Source of the DNA: Auanema rhodensis
Lineage: Eukaryota > Nematoda > Chromadorea > Rhabditida > Rhabditidae
Assembly (NCBI GenBank): GCA_964057225.1
Contig: OZ059895.1
Location: forward strand, 21,524,688-21,588,687
DNA length: 64,000 bases
Reading direction: 5' to 3'
How positions within the stretch are numbered: the stretch's first letter is position 1; each line of letters starts with the position of its first letter. Below, piece by piece: positions 30,301 to 44,087 of the stretch. The translations under genes were made by a program, and so were the position numbers. The notes under the pieces were generated by a model. That model did no database searches, was not told the origin of the DNA, and saw only the letters and a program-made list of their open reading frames with translations.

Positions 30301-33300
30301 TCTCAGATTTGCGCTAGCTTAAAAATGCACCGAGATATCAACTGATATAAGTTCACACTTATATCCTCGATTTTCACCCTGAAGAATTAATTTTTTCGTT
30401 GAATAACATTGTCCATCGTCTTTGCCTTGAAAAAAGGAATCTAAAAACATCTACTTTTTGCTAAATTATATTGAAATTTTTCGAAAAAATTTTTGTCAAA
30501 ATGTTTTTGGAAGCAATGTTGAGTGTACATGGAAACTCAACATACACTAATGCATAATTTTTCAAACGATCATAACTAATTTTTGTATTAAGCGTTTCTC
30601 AGTGTAGTATAGTGCATTCGATGCGGATTTTTAAGCTGCGTCGATCTGTGTTATCAGATTTGCGCTAGCTTAAAAATGCACCGAGATATCAACTGATATA
30701 AGTTCACACTTATATCCTCGATTTTCACCCTGAAGAATTAATTTTTTCGTTGAATAACATTGTCCATCGTCTTTGCCTTGAAAAAAGGAATCTAAAAACA
30801 TCTACTTTTGCTAGATTATTTTGAAATTTTTCGAAAAAATTTTTGTCAAAATGTTTTTGGAAGCAATGTTGAGTGTACATGGAAACTCAACATACACTAA
30901 TGCATAATTTTTCAAACGATCATAACTAATTTTTGTATTAAGCGTTTCTCAATGTAGTATAGTGCATTCGATGCGGATTTTTAAGCTGCGTCGATCTGTG
31001 TTATCAGATTTGCGCTAGCTTAAAAATGCACCGAGATATCAACTGATATAAGTTCACACTTATATCCTCGATTTTCAACCTGAAGAATTAATTTTTTCGT
31101 TGAATAACATTGTCCATCGTCTTTGCCTTGAAAAAAGGAATCTAAAAACATCTACTTTTTGCTAAATTATATTGAAATTTTTCGAAAAAATTTTTGTCAA
31201 AATGTTTTTGGAAGCAATGTTGAGTGTACATGGAAACTCAACATACACTAATGCATCATTTTTCAAACGATCATAACTAATTTTTCTATAAAGCGTTTCT
31301 CAATGTAGTATAGTGCATTCGATGCGGATTTTTAAGCTGCGTCGATCTGTGTTCTCAGATTTGCGCTAGCTTAAAAATGCACCGAGATATCAACTGATAT
31401 AAGTTCACACTTATATCCTCGATTTTCACCCTGAAGAATTAATTTTTTCGTTGAATAACATTGTCCATCGTCTTTGCCTTAAAAAAAGGAATCTAAAAAC
31501 ATCTACTTGTGCTAGATTATTTTGAAATTTCTCGAAAAAATTTTTGTCAAAATGTTTTTGGAAGCAATGTTGAGTGTACATGGAAACTCAACATACACTA
31601 ATGCATCATTTTTCAAACGATCATAACTAATTTCTCTATTAAGCGTTTCTCAATGTAGTATAGTGCATTCGATGCGGATTTTTAAGCTGCGTCGATCTGT
31701 GTTATCAGATTTGCGCTAGCTTAAAAATGCACCGAGATATCAACTGATATAAGTTCACACTTATATCCTCGATTTTCACCCTGAAGAATTGATTTTTTCG
31801 TTGAATAACATTGTCCATCGTCTTTGCCTTGAAAAAAGGAATCTAAAAACATCTACTTTTGCTAGATTATTTTGAAATTTCTCGAAAAAATTTTTGTCAA
31901 AATGTTTTTGGAAGCAATGTTGAGTGTACATGGAAACTCAACATACACTAATGCATCTTTTTTCAAACGATCATAACTAATTTTTGTATTAAGCGTTTCT
32001 CAGTGTAGTTAAGTGCATTCGATGCGGATTTTTAAGCTGCGTCGATCTGTGTTATCAGATTTGCGCTAGCTTAAAAATGCACCGAGATATCAACTGATAT
32101 AAGTTCACACTTATATCCTCGATTTTCACCCTGAAGAATTGATTTTTTCGTTGAATAACATTGTCCATCGTCTTTGCCTTAAAAAAAGGAATCTAAAAAC
32201 ATCTACTTTTGCTAGATTATTTTGAAATTTCTCGAAAAAATTTTTGTCAAAATGTTTTTGGAAGCAATGTTGAGTGTACATGGAAACTCAACATACACTA
32301 ATGCATCATTTTTCAAACGATCATAACTAATTTTTCTATAAAGCGTTTCTCAATGTAGTATAGTGCATTCGATGCGGATTTTTAAGCTGCGTCGATCTGT
32401 GTTATCAGATTTGCGCTAGCTTAAAAATGCACCGAGATATCAACTGATATAAGTTCACACTTATATCCTCGATTTTCACCCTGAAGAATTAATTTTTTCG
32501 TTGAATAACATTGTCCATCGTCTTTGCCTTAAAAAAAGGAATCTAAAAACATCTACTTTTTGATGAATTATTTTGAAATTTTTCGAAAAAATTTTTGTCA
32601 AAATGTTTTTGGAAGCAATGTTGAGTGTACATGGAAACTCAACATACACTAATGCATAATTTTTCAAACGATCATAACTAATTTTTGTATTAAGCGTTTC
32701 TCAATGTAGTATAGTGCATTCGATGCGGATTTTTAAGCTGCGTCGATCTGTGTTATCAGATTTGCGCTAGCTTAAAAATGCACCGAGATATCAACTGATA
32801 TAAGTTCACACTTATATCCTCGATTTTCACCCTGAAGAATTAATTTTTTCGTTGAATAACATTGTCCATCGTCTTTGCCTTGAAAAAAGGAATCTAAAAA
32901 CATCTACTTTTGCTAGATTATTTTGAAATTTTTCGAAAAAATTTTTGTCAAAATGTTTTTGGAAGCAATGTTGAGTGTACATGGAAACTCAACATACACT
33001 AATGCATAATTTTTCAAACGATCATAACTAATTTTTGTATTAAGCGTTTCTCAATGTAGTATAGTGCATTCGATGCGGATTTTTAAGCTGCGTCGATCTG
33101 TGTTATCAGATTTGCGCTAGCTTAAAAATGCACCGAGATATCAACTGATATAAGTTCACACTTATATCCTCGATTTTCAACCTGAAGAATTAATTTTTTC
33201 GTTGAATAACATTGTCCATCGTCTTTGCCTTGAAAAAAGGAATCTAAAAACATCTACTTTTTGCTAAATTATATTGAAATTTTTCGAAAAAATTTTTGTC

Positions 33301-35030
33301 AAAATGTTTTTGGAAGCAATGTTGAGTGTACATGGAAACTCAACATACACTAATGCATCATTTTTCAAACGATCATAACTAATTTTTCTTTAAAGCGTTT
33401 CTCAATGTAGTATAGTGCATTCGATGCGGATTTTTAAGCTGCGTCGATCTGTGTTCTCAGATTTGCGCTAGCTTAAAAATGCACCGAGATATCAACTGAT
33501 ATAAGTTCACACTTATATCCTCGATTTTCACCCTGAAGAATTAATTTTTTCGTTGAATAACATTGTCCATCGTCTTTGCCTTAAAAAAAGGAATCTAAAA
33601 ACATCTACTTGTGCTAGATTATTTTGAAATTTCTCGAAAAAATTTTTGTCAAAATGTTTTTGGAAGCAATGTTGAGTGTACATGGAAACTCAACATACAC
33701 TAATGCATCATTTTTCAAACGATCATAACTAATTTCTCTATAAAGCGTTTCTCAATGTAGTATAGTGCATTCGATGCGGATTTTTAAGCTGCGTCGATCT
33801 GTGTTATCAGATTTGCGCTAGCTTAAAAATGCACCGAGATATCAACTGATATAAGTTCACACTTATATCCTCGATTTTCACCCTGAAGAATTGATTTTTT
33901 CGTTGAATAACATTGTCCATCGTCTTTGCCTTGAAAAAAGGAATCTAAAAACATCTACTTTTGCTAGATTATTTTGAAATTTCTCGAAAAAATTTTTGTC
34001 AAAATGTTTTTGGAAGCAATGTTGAGTGTACATGGAAACTCAACATACACTAATGCATCTTTTTTCAAACGATCATAACTAATTTTTGTATTAAGCGTTT
34101 CTCAGTGTAGTTAAGTGCATTCGATGCGGATTTTTAAGCTGCGTCGATCTGTGTTATCAGATTTGCGCTAGCTTAAAAATGCACCGAGATATCAACTGAT
34201 ATAAGTTCACACTTATATCCTCGATTTTCACCCTGAAGAATTGATTTTTTCGTTGAATAACATTGTCCATCGTCTTTGCCTTAAAAAAAGGAATCTAAAA
34301 ACATCTACTTTTGCTAGATTATTTTGAAATTTCTCGAAAAAATTTTTGTCAAAATGTTTTTGGAAGCAATGTTGAGTGTACATGGAAACTCAACATACAC
34401 TAATGCATCATTTTTCAAACGATCATAACTAATTTTTCTATAAAGCGTTTCTCAATGTAGTATAGTGCATTCGATGCGGATTTTTAAGCTGCGTCGATCT
34501 GTGTTATCAGATTTGCGCTAGCTTAAAAATGCACCGAGATATCAACTGATATAAGTTCACACTTATATCCTCGATTTTCACCCTGAAGAATTAATTTTTT
34601 CGTTGAATAACATTGTCCATCGTCTTTGCCTTAAAAAAAGGAATCTAAAAACATCTACTTTTTGATGAATTATTTTGAAATTTTTCGAAAAAATTTTTGT
34701 CAAAATGTTTTTGGAAGCAATGTTGAGTGTACATGGAAACTCAACATACACTAATGCATAATTTTTCAAACGATCATAACTAATTTTTGTATTAAGCGTT
34801 TCTCAATGTAGTATAGTGCATTCGATGCGGATTTTTAAGCTGCGTCGATCTGTGTTATCAGATTTGCGCTAGCTTAAAAATGCACCGAGATATCAACTGA
34901 TATAAGTTCACACTTATATCCTCGATTTTCACCCTGAAGAATTAATTTTTTCGTTGAATAACATTGTCCATCGTCTTTGCCTTGAAAAAAGGAATCTAAA
35001 AACATCTACTTTTGCTAGATTATTTTGAAA
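24400..35030 (+). repeat. 6-monomer higher-order repeat, period about 2102 bp
   Basis: The rare variant TTTTCAACCTGAAG occurs at about 24770, 26872, 31076 and 33178, that is at 2102, 4204 and 2102 bp. TAATTTCTCT occurs at 25321, 27423, 31628 and 33730 with the same spacing. GTGTAATTAAGTGC or GTGTAGTTAAGTGC (near 27800, 32005 and 34110) and GATGAATTATTTTGAAA (near 28356, 32561 and 34663) follow suit. Four units are therefore in register. The slot expected near 28.6-30.8 kb is instead filled by the block copied from 21.3-23.4 kb. Local differences, such as CTTTAAAGCG near 33388, show a little divergence between units. Confidence 0.75.
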
Positions 35031-38000
35031 TTTCTCGAAAAAATTTTTGTCAAAATGTTTTTGGAAGCAATGTTGAGTGTACATGGAAACTCAACATACA
35101 CTAATGCATCATTTTTCAAACGATCATATCTAATTTTTCTATAAAGCGTTTCTCAATGTAGTATAGTGCATTCGATGCGGATTTTTAAGCTGCGTCGATC
35201 TGTGTTATCAGATTTGCGCTAGCTTAAAAATTCACCGAGATATCAACTGATATAAGTTCACACTTATATCCTCGATTTTCACCCTGAAGAATTGATTTTT
35301 TCGTTGAATAACATTGTCCATCGTCTTTGCCTTGAAAAAAGGAATCTAAAAACATCTACTTTTGCTAGATTATTTTGAAATTTCTCGAAAAAATTTTTGT
35401 CAAAATGTTTTTGGAAGCAATGTTGAGTGTACATGGAAACTCAACATACACTAATGCATCATTTTTCAAACGATCATAACTAATTTTTCTATAAAGCGTT
35501 TCTCAATGTAGTATAGTGCATTCGATGCGGATTTTTAAGCTGCGTCGATCTGTGTTATCAGATTTGCGCTAGCTTAAAAATGCACCGAGATATCAACTGA
35601 TATAAGTTCACACTTATATCCTCGATTTTCACCCTGAAGAATTAATTTTTTCGTTGAATAACATTGTCCATCGTCTTTGCCTTAAAAAAAGGAATCTAAA
35701 AACATCTACTTTTTGATAAATTATTTTAAAATTTTTCGAAAAAATTTTTGTCAAAATGTTTTTGGAAGCAATGTTGAGTGTACATGGAAACTCAACATAC
35801 ACTAATGCATAATTTTTCAAACGATCATAACTAATTTTTGTATTAAGCGTTTCTCAGTGTAGTATAGTGCATTCGATGCGGATTTTTAAGCTGCGTCGAT
35901 CTGTGTTATCAGATTTGCGCTAGCTTAAAAATGCACCGAGATATCAACTGATATAAGTTCACACTTATATCCTCGATTTTCACCCTGAAGAATTGATTTT
36001 TTCGTTGAATAACATTGTCCATCGTCTTTGCCTTGAAAAAAGGAATCTAAAAACATCTACTTTTGCTAGATTATTTTGAAATTTCTCGAAAAAATTTTTG
36101 TCAAAATGTTTTTGGAAGCAATGTTGAGTGTACATGGAAACTCAACATACACTAATGCATCATTTTTCAAACGATCATAACTAATTTTTCTATAAAGCGT
36201 TTCTCAATGTAGTATAGTGCATTCGATGCGGATTTTTAAGCTGCGTCGATCTGTGTTATCAGATTTGCGCTAGCTTAAAAATGCACCGAGATATCAACTG
36301 ATATAAGTTCACACTTATATCCTCGATTTTCACCCTGAAGAATTAATTTTTTCGTTGAATAACATTGTCCATCGTCTTTGCCTTAAAAAAAGGAATCTAA
36401 AAACATCTACTTTTTGATAAATTATTTTAAAATTTTTCGAAAAAATTTTTGTCAAAATGTTTTTGGAAGCAATGTTGAGTGTACATGGAAACTCAACATA
36501 CACTAATGCATAATTTTTCAAACGAACATAACTAATTTTTGTATTAAGCGTTTCTCAGTGTAGTATAGTGCATTCGATGCGGATTTTTAAGCTGCGTCGA
36601 TCTGTGTTATCAGATTTGCGCTAGCTTAAAAATGCACCGAGATATCAACTGATATAAGTTCACACTTATATCCTCGATTTTCACCCTGAAGAATTGATTT
36701 TTTCGTTGAATAACATTGTCCATCGTCTTTGCCTTGAAAAAAGGAATCTAAAAACATCTACTTTTGCTAGATTATTTTGAAATTTCTCGAAAAAATTTTT
36801 GTCAAAATGTTTTTGGAAGCAATGTTGAGTGTACATGGAAACTCAACATACACTAATGCATCATTTTTCAAACGATCATAACTAATTTTTGTATTAAGCG
36901 TTTCTCAATGTAGTATAGTGCATTCGATGCGGATTTTTGAGCTGCGTCGATCTGTGTTATCAGATTTGCGCTAGCTTAAAAATGCACCGAGATATCAACT
37001 GATATAAGTTCACACTTATATCCTCGATTTTCACCCTGAAGAATTAATTTTTTCGTTGAATAACATTGTCCATCGTCTTTGCCTTAAAAAAAGGAATCTA
37101 AAAACATCTACTTTTTGATAAATTATTTTAAAATTTTTCGAAAAAATTTTTGTCAAAATGTTTTTGGAAGCAATGTTGAGTGTACATGGGAACTCAACAT
37201 ACACTAATGCATAATTTTTCAAACGAACATAACTAATTTTTGTATTAAGCGTTTCTCAGTGTAGTATAGTGCATTCGATGCGGATTTTTAAGCTGCGTCG
37301 ATCTGTGTTATCAGATTTGCGCTAGCTTAAAAATGCACCGAGATATCAACTGATATAAGTTCACACTTATATCCTCGATTTTCACCCTGAAGAATTGATT
37401 TTTTCGTTGAATAACATTGTCCATCGTCTTTGCCTTGAAAAATGGAATCTAAAAACATCTACTTTTGCTAGATTATTTTGAAATTTCTCGAAAAAATTTT
37501 TGTCAAAATGTTTTTGGAAGCAATGTTGAGTGTACATGGAAACTCAACATACACTAATGCATCATTTTTCAAACGATCATAACTAATTTTTGTATTAAGC
37601 GTTTCTCAGTGTAGTATAGTGCATTCGATGCGGATTTTTAAGCTGCGTCGATCTGTGTTATCAGATTTGCGCTAGCTTAAAAATGCACCGAGATATCAAC
37701 TGATATAAGTTCACACTTATATCCTCGATTTTCACCCTGAAGAATTAATTTTTTCGTTGAATAACATTGTCCATCGTCTTTGCCTTAAAAAAAGGAATCT
37801 AAAAACATCTACTTTTGCTAGATTATTTTGAAATTTCTCGAAAAAATTTTTGTCAAAATGTTTTTGGAAGCAATGTTGAGTGTACATGGAAACTCAACAT
37901 ACACTAATGCATAATTTTTCAAACGATCATAACTAATTTTTGTATTAAGCGTTTCTCAATGTAGTATAGTGCATTCGATGCGGATTTTTAAGCTGCGTCG

Positions 38001-39719
38001 ATCTGTGTTATCAGATTTGCGCTAGCTTAAAAATGCACCGAGATATCAACTGATATAAGTTCACACTTATATCCTCGATTTTCACCCTGAAGAATTAATT
38101 TTTTCGTTGAATAACATTGTCCATCGTCTTTGCCTTGAAAAAAGGAATCTAAAAACATCTACTTTTGCTAGATTATTTTGAAATTTCTCGAAAAAATTTT
38201 TGTCAAAATGTTTTTGGAAGCAATGTTGAGTGTACATGGAAACTCAACATACACTAATGCATCATTTTTCAAACGATCATATCTAATTTTTCTATAAAGC
38301 GTTTCTCAATGTAGTATAGTGCATTCGATGCGGATTTTTAAGCTGCGTCGATCTGTGTTATCAGATTTGCGCTAGCTTAAAAATGCACCGAGATATCAAC
38401 TGATATAAGTTAACACTTATATCCTCGATTTTCACCCTGAAGAATTGATTTTTTCGTTGAATAACATTGTCCATCGTCTTTGCCTTGAAAAAAGGAATCT
38501 AAAAACATCTACTTTTGCTAGATTATTTTGAAATTTCTCGAAAAAATTTTTGTCAAAATGTTTTTGGAAGCAATGTTGAGTGAACATGGAAACTCAACAT
38601 ACACTAATGCATCATTTTTCAAACGATCATAACTAATTTTTCTATAAAGCGTTTCTCAATGTAGTATAGTGCATTCGATGCGGATTTTTAAGCTGCGTCG
38701 ATCTGTGTTATCAGATTTGCGCTAGCTTAAAAATGCACCGAGATATCAACTGATATAAGTTCACACTTATATCCTCGATTTTCACCCTGAAGAATTAATT
38801 TTTTCGTTGAATAACATTGTCCATCGTCTTTGCCTTAAAAAAAGGAATCTAAAAACATCTACTTTTTGATAAATTATTTTAAAATTTTTCGAAAAAATTT
38901 TTGTCAAAATGTTTTTGGAAGCAATGTTGAGTGTACATGGAAACTCAACATACACTAATGCATAATTTTTCAAACGATCATAACTAATTTTTGTATTAAG
39001 CGTTTCTCAGTGTAGTATAGTGCATTCGATGCGGATTTTTAAGCTGCGGCGATCTGTGTTATCAGATTTGCGCTAGCTTAAAAATGCACCGAGATATCAA
39101 CTGATATAAGTTCACACTTATATCCTCGATTTTCACCCTGAAGAATTGATTTTTTCGTTGAATAACATTGTCCATCGTCTTTGCCTCGAAAAAAGGAATC
39201 TAAAAACATCTACTTTTGCTAGATTATTTTGAAATTTCTCGAAAAAATTTTTGTCAAAATGTTTTTGGAAGCAATGTTGAGTGTACATGGAAACTCAACA
39301 TACACTAATGCATCATTTTTCAAACGATCATAACTAATTTTTCTATAAAGCGTTTCTCAATGTAGTATAGTGCATTCGATGCGGATTTTTAAGCTGCGTC
39401 GATCTGTGTTATCAGATTTGCGCTAGCTTAAAAATGCACCGAGATATCAACTGATATAAGTTCACACTTATATCCTCGATTTTCACCCTGAAGAATCAAT
39501 TTTTTCGTTGAATAACATTGTCCATCGTCTTTGCCTTAAAAAAAGGAATCTAAAAACATCTACTTTTTGATAAATTATTTTAAAATTTTTCGAAAAAATT
39601 TTTGTCAAAATGTTTTTGGAAGCAATGTTGAGTGTACATGGAAACTCAACATACACTAATGCATAATTTTTCAAACGAACATAACTAATTTTTGTATTAA
39701 GCGTTTCTCAGTGTAGTAT

Positions 39720-42700
39720 AGTGCATTCGATGCGGATTTTTAAGCTGCGTCGATCTGTGTTATCAGATTTGCGCTAGCTTAAAAATGCACCGAGATATCA
39801 ACTGATATAAGTTCACACTTATATCCTCGATTTTCACCCTGAAGAATTGATTTTTTCGTTGAATAACATTGTCCATCGTCTTTGCCTTGAAAAAAGGAAT
39901 CTAAAAACATCTACTTTTGCTAGATTATTTTGAAATTTCTCGAAAAAATTTTTGTCAAAATGTTTTTGGAAGCAATGTTGAGTGTACATGGAAACTCAAC
40001 ATACACTAATGCATCATTTTTCAAACGATCATAACTAATTTTTGTATTAAGCGTTTCTCAGTGTAGTATAGTGCATTCGATGCGGATTTTTAAGCTGCGT
40101 CGATCTGTGTTATCAGATTTGCGCTAGCTTAAAAATGCACCGAGATATCAACTGATATAAGTTCACACTTATATCCTCGATTTTCACCCTGAAGAATTGA
40201 TTTTTTCGTTGAATAACATTGTCCATCGTCTTTGCCTTGAAAAAAGGAATCTAAAAACATCTACTTTTGCTAGATTATTTTGAAATTTCTCGAAAAAATT
40301 TTTGTCAAAATGTTTTTGGAAGCAATGTTGAGTGTACATGGAAACTCAACATACACTAATGCATCATTTTTCAAACGATCATAACTAATTTTTCTATAAA
40401 GCGTTTCTCAATGTAGTATAGTGCATTCGATGCGGATTTTTAAGCTGCGTCGATCTGTGTTATCAGATTTGCGCTAGCTTAAAAATGCACCGAGATATCA
40501 ACTGATATAAGTTCACACTTATATCCTCGATTTTCACCCTGAAGAATTAATTTTTTCGTTGAATAACATTGTCCATCGTCTTTGCCTTGAAAAAAGGAAT
40601 CTAAAAACATCTACTTTTGCTAGATTATTTTGAAATTTCTCGAAAAAATTTTTGTCAAAATGTTTTTGGAAGCAATGTTGAGTGTACATGGAAACTCAAC
40701 ATACACTAATGCATCATTTTTCAAACGATCATAACTAATTTTTCTATAAAGCGTTTCTCAATGTAGTATAGTGCATTCGATGCGGATTTTTAAGCTGCGT
40801 CGATCTGTGTTATCAGATTTGCGCTAGCTTAAAAATGCACCGAGATATCAACTGATATAAGTTCACACTTATATCCTCGATTTTCACCCTGAAGAATTGA
40901 TTTTTTCGTTGAATAACATTGTCCATCGTCTTTGCCTTGAAAAAAGGAATCTAAAAACATCTACTTTTGCTAGATTATTTTAAAATTTTTCGAAAAAATT
41001 TTTGTCAAAATGTTTTTGGAAGCAATGTTGAGTGTACATGGAAACTCAACATACACTAATGCATCATTTTTCAAACGATCATAACTAATTTTTCTATAAA
41101 GCGTTTCTCAATGTAGTATAGTGCATTCGATGCGGATTTTTAAGCTGCGTCGATCTGTGTTATCAGATTTGCGCTAGCTTAAAAATGCACCGAGATATCA
41201 ACTGATATAAGTTCACACTTATATCCTCGATTTTCACCCTGAAGAATTAATTTTTTCGTTGAATAACATTGTCCATCGTCTTTGCCTTGAAAAAAGGAAT
41301 CTAAAAACATCTACTTTTGCTAGATTATTTTGAAATTTCTCGAAAAAATTTTTGTCAAAATGTTTTTGGAAGCAATGTTGAGTGTACATGGAAACTCAAC
41401 ATACACTAATGCATCATTTTTCAAACGATCATAACTAATTTTTCTATAAAGCGTTTCTCAATGTAGTATAGTGCATTCGATGCGGATTTTTAAGCTGCGT
41501 CGATCTGTGTTATCAGATTTGCGCTAGCTTAAAAATGCACCGAGATATCAACTGATATAAGTTCACACTTATATCCTCGATTTTCACCCTGAAGAATTGA
41601 TTTTTTCGTTGAATAACATTGTCCATCGTCTTTGCCTTGAAAAAAGGAATCTAAAAACATCTACTTTTGCTAGATTATTTTGAAATTTCTCGAAAAAATT
41701 TTTGTGAAAATGTTTTTGGAAGCAATGTTGAGTGTACATGGAAACTCAACATACACTAATGCATCATTTTTCAAACGATCATAACTAATTTTTGTATTAA
41801 GCGTTTCTCAGTGTAGTATAGTGCATTCGATGCGGATTTTTAAGCTGCGTCGATCTGTGTTATCAGATTTGCGCTAGCTTAAAAATGCACCGAGATATCA
41901 ACTGATATAAGTTCACACTTATATCCTCGATTTTCACCCTGAAGAATTGATTTTTTCGTTGAATAACATTGTCCATCGTCTTTGCCTTGAAAAAAGGAAT
42001 CTAAAAACATCTACTTTTGCTAGATTATTTTGAAATTTCTCGAAAAAATTTTTGTCAAAATGTTTTTGGAAGCAATGTTGAGTGTACATGGAAACTCAAC
42101 ATACACTAATGCATCATTTTTCAAACGATCATAACTAATTTTTCTATAAAGCGTTTCTCAATGTAGTATAGTGCATTCGATGCGGATTTTTAAGCTGCGT
42201 CGATCTGTGTTATCAGATTTGCGCTAGCTTAAAAATGCACCGAGATATCAACTGATATAAGTTCACACTTATATCCTCGATTTTCACCCTGAAGAATTAA
42301 TTTTTTCGTTGAATAACATTGTCCATCGTCTTTGCCTTGAAAAAAGGAATCTAAAAACATCTACTTTTGCTAGATTATTTTGAAATTTCTCGAAAAAATT
42401 TTTGTCAAAATGTTTTTGGAAGCAATGTTGAGTGTACATGGAAACTCAACATACACTAATGCATCATTTTTCAAACGATCATAACTAATTTTTCTATAAA
42501 GCGTTTCTCAATGTAGTATAGTGCATTCGATGCGGATTTTTAAGCTGCGTCGATCTGTGTTATCAGATTTGCGCTAGCTTAAAAATGCACCGAGATATCA
42601 ACTGATATAAGTTCACACTTATATCCTCGATTTTCACCCTGAAGAATTGATTTTTTCGTTGAATAACATTGTCCATCGTCTTTGCCTTGAAAAAAGGAAT

Positions 42701-44087
42701 CTAAAAACATCTACTTTTGCTAGATTATTTTAAAATTTTTCGAAAAAATTTTTGTCAAAATGTTTTTGGAAGCAATGTTGAGTGTACATGGAAACTCAAC
42801 ATACACTAATGCATCATTTTTCAAACGATCATAACTAATTTTTCTATAAAGCGTTTCTCAATGTAGTATAGTGCATTCGATGCGGATTTTTATGCTGCGT
42901 CGATCTGTGTTATCAGATTTGCGCTAGCTTAAAAATGCACCGAGATATCAACTGATATAAGTTCACACTTATATCCTCGATTTTCACCCTGAAGAATTAA
43001 TTTTTTCGTTGAATAACATTGTCCATCGTCTTTGCCTTGAAAAAAGGAATCTAAAAACATCTACTTTTGCTAGATTATTTTGAAATTTCTCGAAAAAATT
43101 TTTGTCAAAATGTTTTTGGAAGCAATGTTGAGTGTACATGGAAACTCAACATACACTAATGCATCATTTTTCAAACGATCATAACTAATTTTTCTATAAA
43201 GCGTTTCTCAATGTAGTATAGTGCATTCGATGCGGATTTTTAAGCTGCGTCGATCTGTGTTATCAGATTTGCGCTAGCTTAAAAATGCACCGAGATATCA
43301 ACTGATATAAGTTCACACTTATATCCTCGATTTTCACCCTGAAGAATTGATTTTTTCGTTGAATAACATTGTCCATCGTCTTTGCCTTGAAAAAAGGAAT
43401 CTAAAAACATCTACTTTTGCTAGATTATTTTGAAATTTCTCGAAAAAATTTTTGTCAAAATGTTTTTGGAAGCAATGTTGAGTGTACATGGAAACTCAAC
43501 ATACACTAATGCATCATTTTTCAAACGATCATAACTAATTTTTGTATTAAGCGTTTCTCAGTGTAGTATAGTGCATTCGATGCGGATTTTTAAGCTGCGT
43601 CGATCTGTGTTATCAGATTTGCGCTAGCTTAAAAATGCACCGAGATATCAACTGATATAAGTTCACACTTATATCCTCGATTTTCACCCTGAAGAATTGA
43701 TTTTTTCGTTGAATAACATTGTCCATCGTCTTTGCCTTGAAAAAAGGAATCTAAAAACATCTACTTTTGCTAGATTATTTTGAAATTTCTCGAAAAAATT
43801 TTTGTCAAAATGTTTTTGGAAGCAATGTTGAGTGTACATGGAAACTCAACATACACTAATGCATCATTTTTCAAACGATCATAACTAATTTTTCTATAAA
43901 GCGTTTCTCAATGTAGTATAGTGCATTCGATGCGGATTTTTAAGCTGCGTCGATCTGTGTTATCAGATTTGCGCTAGCTTAAAAATGCACCGAGATATCA
44001 ACTGATATAAGTTCACACTTATATCCTCGATTTTCACCCTGAAGAATTAATTTTTTCGTTGAATAACATTGTCCATCGTCTTTGCCT
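39720..44087 (+). repeat. 5-monomer higher-order repeat, period exactly 1750 bp, about 2.5 copies
   Basis: The GTATTAAGCG plus CAGTGTAG monomer recurs at 40044, 41794 and 43544, each 1750 bp apart. The combination CTAGATTATTTTAAAATTTTTCG recurs near 40974 and 42724. Copies differ at very few positions that I could see (TTTTTGTGAAAATG near 41703 and TTTTTATGCTG near 42890), so the amplification is very recent. The right edge runs into the left arm of the large palindrome, which starts at 43748. Confidence 0.8.
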
